From the NCBI RefSeq assembly GCF_021023135.1, contig NZ_PGFV01000003.1, positions 483,823 to 547,822 of the forward strand: 64,000 nt of DNA, written 5' to 3'. Under the pieces are notes generated by a model that had not been told where the DNA came from, searched no databases, and was given only the letters and a program-made list of their open reading frames with translations. The stretch is from Brevibacterium sp. CCUG 69071. GTDB taxonomy: Bacteria; Actinomycetota; Actinomycetes; Actinomycetales; Brevibacteriaceae. Positions within the stretch are counted from its first letter, which is position 1, and the number at the start of each line of letters is the position of its first letter. Position numbers and translations under genes: made by a program. Below, piece after piece: positions 8,120 to 15,979 of this stretch.

Positions 8120-8833
8120 TCAGTGACCTCGGCGCCGTGACCTTGGGACAGTGACGTTGGGACAGTGACTCCAGGACCTGAGGTCCGCGATCGTGTCGAT
8201 GTCGGATCCGTCCCCGAGATCCCCGCATTCGACCTGATCGACGAGATGCCGGTTCGCCCGTATCCACGACCGAGCCGCCTCGTCGCCGGTGGCTTCAGCA
8301 GTGGCGGCCTGCGCGTTGCCCAACGACATCACGACGGGGTGCCCCGGGCGTCCGGCCCAGGCGGCCCGGGCCACCCGAGCAGGATCGAAGTCGGCGACCA
8401 ATCGCCGGAGCACCTCGGCGCCGACCCCGGGTTGGTCGACGAGCATGACCGCGACGGCCGTCGCCGAGGTGGTCCCGGCCAGGGCATCGATCGCTGAGAT
8501 CCCGGCCCGCCAGGACGCCGACATCCCCGTCGCGGCATCGGGCACGGGGACGAGCTCGAGCGTCGGGGCGGGCGGGCAGGGTGACCCCGGCGGTGGCGGG
8601 GAAGCCGATGGTTCGGCCGGGTCGTCCGATTCGGGTGGCACCGCCTCGGCGAGGTGGCGTTCGATCTCAGCGAATCCCGGTCCGGCGGTGACGACGGGAT
8701 GCAGCCCCGCGGCGACGGCGGCCCGGACGGCACGGACGACGAGCACCGAATCGTCCCACGGCAGCACCGCCTTCGGCCCGAGGCCGAGCCGTCGACCGCT
8801 GCCCGCGGCGAGGATGAGCGCGATCGACGTCAT
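8120..8833 (-). CDS. MocA-like molybdopterin nucleotidyltransferase
   Basis: A 237-residue nucleotidyltransferase. The N-terminal LILAAGSGRRLGLGPKAVLP is the nucleotide-binding signature of MobA/MocA enzymes, and VMLVDQPGVGAEVLR is the second conserved block. MocA attaches CMP to molybdopterin to make the cytosine dinucleotide cofactor used by xanthine-dehydrogenase-type enzymes. It is the last gene of the operon and overlaps the Mo-subunit stop codon by 4 bp, which strongly supports that role. Residues about 68-92 form a Pro/Ser-rich insertion not usual in the family. The C-terminal 15 residues derive from a small DNA repeat and may be dispensable. Confidence 0.8.
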   Translation of the reverse strand: MTSIALILAAGSGRRLGLGPKAVLPWDDSVLVVRAVRAAVAAGLHPVVTAGPGFAEIERHLAEAVPPESDDPAEPSASPPPPGSPCPPAPTLELVPVPDAATGMSASWRAGISAIDALAGTTSATAVAVMLVDQPGVGAEVLRRLVADFDPARVARAAWAGRPGHPVVMSLGNAQAATAEATGDEAARSWIRANRHLVDQVECGDLGDGSDIDTIADLRSWSHCPNVTVPRSRRRGH

Positions 8834-11823
8834 GTGGCGATCGTCTTGCCGTCATCCGGTTCGGCCGAGTCCACCCCCGCTTCGACGAGCCCTGCCCAGA
8901 TCGTGTCCCTGGTCAGAGGCGTGGAGGTGAAATCGACGCCGGTCGCATCGCGCACCGCATTCGCCAGGGCGGGGGCGACGGGATTGAACGGGGATTCGCT
9001 CATCGACTTCGCCCCCTGCGGACCGAGCTCATCGGAGGTCTCGGCGAAGTACACCTCGGTGTGGGGCAGGTCCGCGAAGTTCGGGGCCTTGTACTGGCGG
9101 AGGATGTCGGTGACGGGTTTCCCGTTGCTTTCATCGATGACGACCTGCTCGTACATGGCCGCGCCGATCGCCTGGGCCACCCCGCCTTCGATCTGTCCGC
9201 GGCACTGATTCGGGTTCATCACCACCCCGGCGTCGGCGGCGTGGACCGACTGCAGGATCCGCAGCTCACCGGTGGACATGTTCACGGCGACCCGGAAGCC
9301 GTGCACGTTGAACGCCACCGACCGTGGAGTCCCGCCCCAGTATCCGTGCCCCGTCGGCGGCTGACCGGTGCGGGCGATGTGCTCGGCGCGCAGGGTCTCC
9401 AGCGGGATCGAGCGCTCACATCGGATGGGCCCGACGATCGCGGCGAACTCGCCGCACAGCTCGGCCGAGCCGGCAACGACGGCCTGATCCCCGGCGATGA
9501 CGACCTCCTCGGCACTGACACCGAGTCGCGGGGCGGCGAGCTTCTGGAGGACGGTGATGAGATCCTTCACGGCCGCCTCGTTGGCGCGGCCGGCGATCGT
9601 CGTGCCCGTCGATCCGAAGGCCCCGGTGTCGTGGGTGACGACATCGGAATCGGACTGCTTGAGCCTGATTCGATCGGTCGTGGTCTTGAGCATAGTCGCG
9701 GCCAACTGGGCGTGGACGGTGGAGGTCCCGTTCCCGAACTCCGCCGTACCGACCCGCAGCTCGAAAATGCTGTTCTCGGCGAGCTCGATATCGGCGTGGG
9801 CGATGTGCCCGCGCGGGGGTGCGGTCGCGATCATGGCGATGCCGTGCCCCGTGCCGATGCGCCATTCCTCGCTCAGCTCCTCACCGTGCCCGGCGGCGAT
9901 GTGCTCCTCCCACCGCTGCGCACCCCGCTCCATGGCGTGATTGACGAGATCGATGCACTGGTCGAGACCGTAGCTGCCGATGAGGAGATCTTCCTCGGGT
10001 TCGTCGTGGGGGCCGAGCATCGGGTCGTTCGGACCGACGATGTTGATCCTGCGCATCTCCAACTCGTCGATGCCGAGCTTGCGTCCCACGGTGCTGATGG
10101 CCGATTCGACGGCGAAGATCATCTGGCTCAGCCCGTAGCCGCGGAACGCCCCCGAGGGCAGGGTGTTCGTGTAGAGGACCATGGCGTCGACCCGTTTGTT
10201 CGGGGCGTTGTAGACCGCGATCGATTCGCCCACCCCGTGGAAGAGCACTCCGGGCCCGTGATTGCCGTAGGCCCCTGTGTTCGACCGGACATCCACGGCC
10301 AGGGCCGTGAGCTTCCCGTCCCGGTCGGCTCCGACGCGGATGCGCATGCGGAAGGGATGGCGGACGGTGGTGGCGGTGAAGATCTCCTTACGTGTGAGTT
10401 CGAGTTTGACCGGGGATCCGGTGGCCATGGTCGCCAGCAGGGCCACGTCCTCGCAGAGGACCTCCTGCTTCCCGCCGAACCCGCCGCCGACCCTCTCGCA
10501 GTAGACCCGCACCCGATCCGGATCCAGGTCGTACAGACTGCTCAATGTCCTCCTGACCAGGAAGGGGATCTGAGTGCTGCTGCGGATGACATAGCGGCCG
10601 TCCTCGTCGATCCAGCTGATGCACCCGTGGGTCTCGAGAGCCATGTGCGAGAGCCGCTGGGTGCGGTAGGTCGCCTCATGGGTGGCCGCGGACTCGGCCA
10701 GGGCGGCCTCGACATCGCCGCGGTGATGATGCACCTCGGCGAGGACGTTGTCCTGCGGATGCGCGATGCCCGGGTCCTCTCCGTCCTGCCCGGTGCCGTC
10801 CTGTCCGGTGCCGTCCTCCCCGGCACCGTCCTGCCCTACATCGACCGCCTCGGGGTGGATGACCGGGGCGCACGGGGAATCGGCGGTCTCGACGTCGAAG
10901 ACGGCCGGCAGGTCCTCGTAGTCGACCTCGACGAGGCGGACCCCGCGTTCGGCGGCCCGCTGCGATTCGGCGACGACGACCGCGACTCGCTGCCCGTAGT
11001 AGCGGACCACATCGTCGAAGACCCGGGTGTCCTTCGGGTCATCGCCGACGAGCTCGTGCTGGGCGGTGGAGAAGCGCTTGCTCGGGGCATCCTCATGGGT
11101 GAGCACGGTGACGACACCGGGTTCGGCCAGAGCCCGACTCGTGTCAATGCCGCGGATGCGGGCGTGGGCGCGGGTGGAGTGGACGAGAGCGGCATGCAGA
11201 AGCGGGGCGGGCAGCTCGTCCGGGTCCATGTCCATGGTGTAGCGGACCGTGCCGGTGACCACGCCGGGACCGGCCAGGGCCCCGGTGCTCGACCCGACGC
11301 CGCGGTTGCCGGGATCGATGTTTCGGTGCCCGGCGATCGCATCCTCGATCGAGCGGTAGCCGGTGCAGCGGCAGACATTGCCCTTGAGCGAGCGGGGGAG
11401 GTCCTTCTTGTCCTCCTCCGTCATCGAGGCGACCGTGCAGATCATCCCCGCGGTGCAGAATCCGCACTGGAATCCGCCGGCGTCGAGGAAGTTCTCCTGC
11501 ACCGGGTGCATGTGCTCGGGAGTGCCGAGTCCCTCGATCGTGGTCACCGTTTTGCCCGCGGCGCGGTGGGCCGGGTAGATGCAGCTGTGGACGGCTTCGT
11601 CATCGACGATCACGGTGCACGCTCCGCAGTCACCGCCGTCGCAGCCCTTCTTCACTCCGCGGGATCCCTTTTCGCGCAGCCAGGTGCGCAGGCATTGGCC
11701 GGGTTCGGGGTCGACCGGAACCGGGCGACCGTCGACGGTGGCGGTTCGGCGGCTCTCGACGGTTCGGCTGTTCTCGGCAGTTCCGCTGTCGGCGGCTTCG
11801 GAGTTCGTGTCCTCGTTTCTCAC
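8830..11823 (-). CDS. Molybdenum hydroxylase, fused 2Fe-2S and Mo-binding subunits (XdhD-like)
   Basis: A 997-residue fusion. Residues about 26-160 form a 2Fe-2S ferredoxin module with ligands Cys61, 66, 69, 81 and the second cluster Cys120, 123, 151, 153. From about residue 180 follows the molybdopterin-binding domain, including QIPFLVRRTLSSLY and RVGGGFGGKQEV. The C-terminal GAKSMSESPFNP aligns with the GVGEPP catalytic-Glu region, and Glu is kept. Most bacterial xanthine dehydrogenases have separate 2Fe-2S subunits; the fused layout recalls E. coli XdhD/YgfN and the selenium-dependent Mo hydroxylases. A Gly/Asp/Gln-rich linker with GTGQDGTGQDG lies near residue 345. The substrate is probably an N-heterocycle or aldehyde but cannot be named. 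Confidence 0.85.
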   Translation of the reverse strand: MRNEDTNSEAADSGTAENSRTVESRRTATVDGRPVPVDPEPGQCLRTWLREKGSRGVKKGCDGGDCGACTVIVDDEAVHSCIYPAHRAAGKTVTTIEGLGTPEHMHPVQENFLDAGGFQCGFCTAGMICTVASMTEEDKKDLPRSLKGNVCRCTGYRSIEDAIAGHRNIDPGNRGVGSSTGALAGPGVVTGTVRYTMDMDPDELPAPLLHAALVHSTRAHARIRGIDTSRALAEPGVVTVLTHEDAPSKRFSTAQHELVGDDPKDTRVFDDVVRYYGQRVAVVVAESQRAAERGVRLVEVDYEDLPAVFDVETADSPCAPVIHPEAVDVGQDGAGEDGTGQDGTGQDGEDPGIAHPQDNVLAEVHHHRGDVEAALAESAATHEATYRTQRLSHMALETHGCISWIDEDGRYVIRSSTQIPFLVRRTLSSLYDLDPDRVRVYCERVGGGFGGKQEVLCEDVALLATMATGSPVKLELTRKEIFTATTVRHPFRMRIRVGADRDGKLTALAVDVRSNTGAYGNHGPGVLFHGVGESIAVYNAPNKRVDAMVLYTNTLPSGAFRGYGLSQMIFAVESAISTVGRKLGIDELEMRRINIVGPNDPMLGPHDEPEEDLLIGSYGLDQCIDLVNHAMERGAQRWEEHIAAGHGEELSEEWRIGTGHGIAMIATAPPRGHIAHADIELAENSIFELRVGTAEFGNGTSTVHAQLAATMLKTTTDRIRLKQSDSDVVTHDTGAFGSTGTTIAGRANEAAVKDLITVLQKLAAPRLGVSAEEVVIAGDQAVVAGSAELCGEFAAIVGPIRCERSIPLETLRAEHIARTGQPPTGHGYWGGTPRSVAFNVHGFRVAVNMSTGELRILQSVHAADAGVVMNPNQCRGQIEGGVAQAIGAAMYEQVVIDESNGKPVTDILRQYKAPNFADLPHTEVYFAETSDELGPQGAKSMSESPFNPVAPALANAVRDATGVDFTSTPLTRDTIWAGLVEAGVDSAEPDDGKTIAT

Positions 11824-12773
11824 GCTGGCCTCCTCGTCATTGAGATGTCTCCGGTGCGGTTCGGAATCGTCTGCCAGGCGAGTAGTTCACCGAGGATCTC
11901 CTCGCCGAGGCGATGCGTCATCGCCTCCCGCCACCGCGGGCTGCCGTGGATGTCGTCGTGCCAGTTCCCCTCGACCGCGGCGTCGATTGCCGCGTGGAGC
12001 CCCGCCGAGGTGGCCGGATGGTTGGCGTCGTCCCCGAGCTCGACGATGTGGGGGCGTTTCGTCGAGGCCGTGAGCGTCAGGCGGATTCGGCCGTCGTCGA
12101 GGAGTCGGCCGATGAGCAGCGCCGCCGAGCGGCCGCGTTCGGTCAGCGAGATCCGCCGGAAGGCGCAGGGCTGTCTCAGGGTCGCGATGTCGAGGTGGAA
12201 GCTGCGGATGAGCTCACCCTCGCACAGCGCCGTTCGCGCTTCGCCGAGCACGAGATCGGCGACGGGCAGGCTCCGACGTGAGCCGCTCGGGCCCAGCAGC
12301 AGAGCGGTGGCATCGAGGCCTGCGAGCAGGGAGATCATCGGCCCGGCCGGCAGGGCTGTGGCGACGTTGCCGCCTATGGTCGAGGCGTTCCAGATCTTCC
12401 ACGAGGCGACGAAGGAGTCGCAGCACGGAGCGAAGAGATCGAGACCGGGCAGTTCTGAATTCGGAACTGCGGAACTCGGCTGTGGGAGATTCCCCGCTGA
12501 GGCGAAACCGTAGATCTCGGCGATCCGGCAGGTCGCGGCGATCTCGAGTTCCCCGACGCGGCCGTCGACCTTCCCGACACGGCTGTCGCAGGTGTTCCAC
12601 CGGGTAGGCTCCCACCCTGCTTCGGTGATGTCGAGCAGTCTCGTCGGCGCGCCTCGTGTGATGTCGGTGCCGTAGGAGAAGAGCACGGTGCCCCCGGCCA
12701 GCCAGCTGTCACCGGGGCGCCAGGAATCGGGATCCGCGCAGCTGAGCACTTCGTCGACACAGGTCATGTCCAT
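11820..12773 (-). CDS. Molybdenum hydroxylase FAD-binding subunit
   Basis: A 317-residue protein of the CoxM/XdhB FAD family, which passes electrons from the 2Fe-2S clusters to NAD or another acceptor. The FAD-binding signature is TIGGNVATALPAGPM, about residues 132-146. The C-terminal CO-dehydrogenase flavoprotein domain follows (LRQPCAFRRISLTERGR). It overlaps the stop of xdhC by 10 bp and its own stop overlaps the Mo subunit by 4 bp, so it is translationally coupled in the operon. AGGGGG lies before the ATG at 12773. Confidence 0.85.
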   Translation of the reverse strand: MDMTCVDEVLSCADPDSWRPGDSWLAGGTVLFSYGTDITRGAPTRLLDITEAGWEPTRWNTCDSRVGKVDGRVGELEIAATCRIAEIYGFASAGNLPQPSSAVPNSELPGLDLFAPCCDSFVASWKIWNASTIGGNVATALPAGPMISLLAGLDATALLLGPSGSRRSLPVADLVLGEARTALCEGELIRSFHLDIATLRQPCAFRRISLTERGRSAALLIGRLLDDGRIRLTLTASTKRPHIVELGDDANHPATSAGLHAAIDAAVEGNWHDDIHGSPRWREAMTHRLGEEILGELLAWQTIPNRTGDISMTRRPA

Positions 12774-14113
12774 GAGTGCACCCCCTGTCGGTGAGCGGAG
12801 GTCGCCGCGGAAGCGGTCGTGGGTGCCGTGGTCGAGGTGGGCCCCGCGGCAGCCTCGGAACCGGTCGATCGGGAGGTGCGTGCGTGTGAGGGGCGAGGGC
12901 GCTCGCCGTGCACGGGCCCCGAGGTGTCACGCAGCTGCGCGATCCCTGTCCGGTCCGTCCGGCCGTGGGTGCAGGCGATGAGTTCGGCGAGCACGGCGAC
13001 GGCGACCTCCTGCGGGGTTCTCGCCCCGATGTCGAGGCCGATGGGCGAGTGCAGGGCGGCGAAGTCCTCCCAGGGCAGTCCGCCGTGGAGCAGCTCCTGC
13101 GCTCGCCTCTCGTGAGTGGTCCTCGAGCCCATCGCACCGACGTAGGCGAGGTCCATCCGCAGTGCCTGGTCGAGGACGGGCAGATCGAATCGCGGATCGT
13201 GGGTGAGCATGATGACGGCGGTCCGGGAGTCGACGCGCCCGGCGGCGCATTCGCGGGCGAAGTGTTCCCCGGGCAGGTCGACGATGACCTCATCGGCCCC
13301 GGGGTGGCGGTCCCGGGTCGCGAAGATCGGTCGCGCATCGCAGACTGTGACCCGCAGATCGAGAAGGGCCGCTGCTTGGGCGATGGCGGTGGAGAAGTCG
13401 TTGGCGCCGTAGATGAGGATCCGCGCCTGGGGACGGCGGGATTCGACGAAGAGCCGGCGCACGATCGGGCACTCGGGGCTCGACTCATCGCGCACCTCGG
13501 CGATCCCGCAACCGCCGCGGCGGATGAGCCCTTCGACGACAGAGGCGGCGCGTCCCACCTCGGCGCGGAAGTCATTCGGCAGTCCGAGTTCGGTCGGACG
13601 ATCCGACTCACCGACTGAGCCCTCGCCGAACGGTCTAGTGTCGGCGGGCAGACAGGTGCCTTCGGCCAAGGCGAGAGGGGTCAGCCGGGAGCGCTCGCCG
13701 ATCGTCGAGTCCGCCGCTTCGGCAGGCAGCTCGCGGATGAGGGTGCCCGAATCGACGGCTTGCGACCCCGCATCGAGGAGCGAGCCGAGAGCGGAGGCAA
13801 CGTGGATGAGCGGTTCGACGAGGACGCGGATGTCACCGCCGCACATGAGGCCGACGGACAATCCCGAGTCGTCGCCGAAACCGAAGTCGCAGACCTCCGG
13901 CTCGGCCACGTCGATGCAGGTGAGAGCGGCGTCGACGATCGCGGATTCGACGCAGCCGCCGGAGATCGAACCGATGGTCAGGGCGTCATCGCGGACGGCC
14001 ATGGAGGTGCCGATGGGGCGGGGTACGGAGCCGGAGACGGCGATGACGGTGGCGATGGCCCACCGATCGGGGGCGTCGAGGCATGACGAATAATCTGTGA
14101 GGCGATCCAACAC
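12764..14113 (-). CDS. xdhC: XdhC/CoxI-family molybdenum cofactor insertion protein
   Basis: About 449 residues. The XdhC_CoxI domain (VSGSVPRPIGTSMAV, then GSISGGCVESAIV with the conserved Cys) is followed by a C-terminal Rossmann domain beginning ILIYGANDFSTAIAQAA and containing VGAMGSRTTHERR. XdhC binds molybdopterin, promotes its sulfuration by a cysteine desulfurase and inserts it into the hydroxylase. I prefer GTG at 14113, which has AGGAAGG/ACAGG just upstream, over TTG 14182 or ATG 14176. The longer forms add a segment with no ribosome-binding site that runs into the operator-like repeats. The last 50 residues are a low-complexity Thr/Ser/Ala tail. It is the first gene of the hydroxylase operon. 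Confidence 0.85.
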   Translation of the reverse strand: MLDRLTDYSSCLDAPDRWAIATVIAVSGSVPRPIGTSMAVRDDALTIGSISGGCVESAIVDAALTCIDVAEPEVCDFGFGDDSGLSVGLMCGGDIRVLVEPLIHVASALGSLLDAGSQAVDSGTLIRELPAEAADSTIGERSRLTPLALAEGTCLPADTRPFGEGSVGESDRPTELGLPNDFRAEVGRAASVVEGLIRRGGCGIAEVRDESSPECPIVRRLFVESRRPQARILIYGANDFSTAIAQAAALLDLRVTVCDARPIFATRDRHPGADEVIVDLPGEHFARECAAGRVDSRTAVIMLTHDPRFDLPVLDQALRMDLAYVGAMGSRTTHERRAQELLHGGLPWEDFAALHSPIGLDIGARTPQEVAVAVLAELIACTHGRTDRTGIAQLRDTSGPVHGERPRPSHARTSRSTGSEAAAGPTSTTAPTTASAATSAHRQGVHSWT

Positions 14114-14153
14114 GGGGCTACCTGTCCTTCCTGTAGCGCCCGGTAGATAGCCC

Positions 14154-14265
14154 AAGTTCGACCTTGAACTCGCCATAGGCAATACGTGTATTCTAAATCA
14201 CACATTTTCGCCAGGCAACAGGTTCTTTCCGCATAGTGAAGTTCGAGTGTGCATTGTGAAGTTCG
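14154..14265. promoter_or_regulatory. Repeated AAGTTCG operator candidate between xdhC and the SufU-like gene
   Basis: Two direct copies of GCATNGTGAAGTTCGA lie at 14231-14246 and 14251-14266, exactly 20 bp apart (about two helical turns). A third AAGTTCG at 14154-14160 is part of an inverted pair, AGTTC at 14155-14159 and GAACT at 14166-14170. All sit in the divergent promoter region, so one regulator could control both directions. Confidence 0.5.
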
Positions 14266-14286
14266 AACGCGGAGTCGGAGGAGAGC

Positions 14287-14904
14287 ATGAACCGCGATGA
14301 CCTGCTCGCCGTCGTCGAGGACCGCGCTCGGAATCCATGGGCCCTCGCCGGAGCGATTCCGCACGGTGCGCGGGAGGTCGGAGGCGAGACGAGGACGAAT
14401 CTCACCTGCGGTGACCGGGTCGAGCTGGCGCTGCACCTCGTCGACGAGGGTTCCGCCTCGGCCGGCAACCCTGGAGACGAAGACGGCGATGGCGGAGGTG
14501 TCGACGATAGCGGTAGGAGTGGCGATGTGGGCAGGGACGTCGGTGGCGACTCACGTGAGGCTGTCGACCGTGAGGGCGGTCGCGTGTTCCTGCGAGGGGC
14601 GACCGCCGGCTGTGCCCTCTCGACCGCTGCCGGGGACATCCTCGCCGAGGTGATCGATGGGTGGTCGCGGCACGATGCCGCGGCGCTGCTCGCGGAACTC
14701 GCCGATGCGCGCCTGCGGGGCAGGGCCGTGAGCGAGGAGGCGTCGGCGCTGCTCAACACCCGCGCTGCCGGTGGCCAGGCAACCTCGGCGGAGGATCTGA
14801 AGGGACTGGCGGAGATGGAGGTCGTGCCGCTGCGACGCCGGTGCATCGCTTTTCCGTGGAAGCTGGCCGCGGACCTGCTCGCGGACGATCAGCCGGGCGG
14901 GTGA
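14287..14904 (+). CDS. SufU/IscU-like zinc-dependent sulfur-transfer or Fe-S scaffold protein
   Basis: A 205-residue protein that aligns with SufU: TRTNLTCGDRVELAL (Cys41, Asp43), GATAGCALSTAAGDILAEVI (Cys109) and PLRRRCIAFPWKLAADLL (Cys186). These are the three cysteines and the aspartate that bind zinc or iron in SufU/IscU. SufU accepts persulfide sulfur from the desulfurase SufS. Between the first and second blocks sits an unusual Gly/Asp/Val-rich insertion of about 40 residues (about 60-98). GGAGGAG lies just before the ATG. It stands alone on the plus strand, divergent from the Mo-hydroxylase operon rather than in a suf operon, so a dedicated role in sulfurating that enzyme's cofactor or building its 2Fe-2S clusters is my inference. 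Confidence 0.7.
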   Translation: MNRDDLLAVVEDRARNPWALAGAIPHGAREVGGETRTNLTCGDRVELALHLVDEGSASAGNPGDEDGDGGGVDDSGRSGDVGRDVGGDSREAVDREGGRVFLRGATAGCALSTAAGDILAEVIDGWSRHDAAALLAELADARLRGRAVSEEASALLNTRAAGGQATSAEDLKGLAEMEVVPLRRRCIAFPWKLAADLLADDQPGG

Positions 14905-14922
14905 CCGGTCGGGCCGGTGACC

Positions 14923-15117
14923 CTACTTGTTGCGGCGATCTCGGCGGACGGCAACGATCAGGGCCGCGACGAGGGACGCGAGAGCGAGGCCCCAGAGCAG
15001 GGTCGCGAAGTCGTGGAACGGCGGCAAGGGGGCCAGGACGAAGCAGGCGACGGCGAGGAGCAGCAGGGCGAGGATCCACCGCGTCGTCGCGCTCAACCTC
15101 ATCACTCGTCTCTGCAT
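14923..15117 (-). CDS. Small membrane protein, unknown function
   Basis: A 64-residue protein if started at ATG 15117; an earlier alternative start at 15153 gives 76 residues. It has a basic N-terminus, two predicted membrane spans (about residues 14-28 and 38-55) and a positively charged C-terminus (RRDRRNK), so both ends are probably cytoplasmic. AAAGG precedes 15117. I recognise no family. It is convergent with the SufU-like gene, 18 bp apart. Confidence 0.5.
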   Translation of the reverse strand: MQRRVMRLSATTRWILALLLLAVACFVLAPLPPFHDFATLLWGLALASLVAALIVAVRRDRRNK

Positions 15118-15263
15118 GCCTTTGACATTACGAAAGCCGCCTTGCCGTGTCAACGGTCGACGGCGGTGAAACGAGAAAACGACGACTCCCCGGCCCGATC
15201 ATCGGTCATGATCGAAAGTTCGATCGTGACCGCGTCGGAGGCGGGGAGCCGCCGGTGATTCTC

Positions 15264-15285
15264 AAAAAGTCTCAGGAACGAGACT
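15264..15285 (-). terminator. Rho-independent terminator of the cold-shock gene
   Basis: Read on the minus strand, AGTCTC and GAGACT form a 6-bp stem around a 6-nt loop, followed by TTTTT. An overlapping 8-bp inverted repeat (15280-15297) begins at the stop codon and could form an alternative hairpin. Confidence 0.7.
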
Positions 15286-15295
15286 CACCTGAGTC

Positions 15296-15499
15296 TCAGA
15301 GGGGGCGAACGCTGGTGGCCTGGAGGCCCTTGGAACCCATCTCCGAGTCGAACTCGACGTTCTGACCCTCGGTGAGCTCGCGGTAGCCGGTGGCGTCAAT
15401 TGCGGAGAAGTGCGTGAACACATCAGCAGAACCATCGTCAGGCTGGATGAATCCGAAACCCTTTTCCGAGTTGAACCATTTCACGGTACCTGTAGCCAT
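15296..15499 (-). CDS. Cold-shock protein, CspA family
   Basis: A 67-residue single cold-shock domain with both RNA-binding motifs: [12 protein letters not shown] (RNP1) and DVFTHFSAI (RNP2). The length is normal for CspA proteins, which bind single-stranded RNA and DNA and melt secondary structure at low temperature. The ATG at 15499 is chosen because the domain starts at once; the 33 extra residues from 15598 are not family-like and correspond to the 5' leader. Expression is probably controlled at the leader. A terminator follows directly. Confidence 0.92.
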   Translation of the reverse strand: MATGTVKWFNSEKGFGFIQPDDGSADVFTHFSAIDATGYRELTEGQNVEFDSEMGSKGLQATSVRPL

Positions 15500-15979
15500 A
15501 ATCTTTGTATCCTTATTTTTTAACTGGTGACCGCCGGGGCGGTCTTGGTGGTCGGATCCGGTTGAGGATCCGGCTTCCCCGTCGGATGGTCCGAGCATTC
15601 TGCTCAGGTCCGGCGGAAATCTGTGGGTGTCACCGTTGTTCCGTCATTTGCGCTGATCTGATCTGTCGCTGATCTGTCGTGTCCTGGTTGCCGACAGAAG
15701 CTGACTCGGCGGACAGCTGTCTCAGGCGGATTCGGGAATCGGTCGGTGTCGATAGCACTGGCAAGTGCTGGATGAGAGTCGTCAAGCGAGGGGGATTGAA
15801 AGGTCAAAAGAGAGTATGAGAGGCGCGGACGGTAGACACGCGCCGAATCGGCAACAGCACGACACCAAGCGAATCTACCTACGCTGCCGGTGTCACACGT
15901 TCGACACGATCTCGTGGCCGAACAGTGTCCAGCCTAACAGAGACTTCGGGGCCCTAATGCCACCGAGTTCGAAGAAATC
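15500..15979. other. Non-coding stretch: csp leader and LCP promoter region
   Basis: About 480 bp without a gene I can support. The part next to csp (15500-15600) should be its 5' untranslated leader and holds a GC-rich hairpin-like segment (CCGCCGGGGCGG near 15530). Short open frames here have no family resemblance or ribosome-binding site. The part nearest 15980 should hold the LCP promoter; no clear hexamers were seen. Confidence 0.5.

Noticed and set aside
9061..12513. A very long plus-strand open frame (over 1,100 codons) opposite the molybdenum hydroxylase
   Set aside because: It is the antisense of real, well-conserved genes on the minus strand, produced by GC-rich third positions. 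It has no family resemblance.
15604..15807. Small minus-strand frame of 67 codons upstream of csp
   Set aside because: No ribosome-binding site or family; the region is better explained as the spacer or csp leader.
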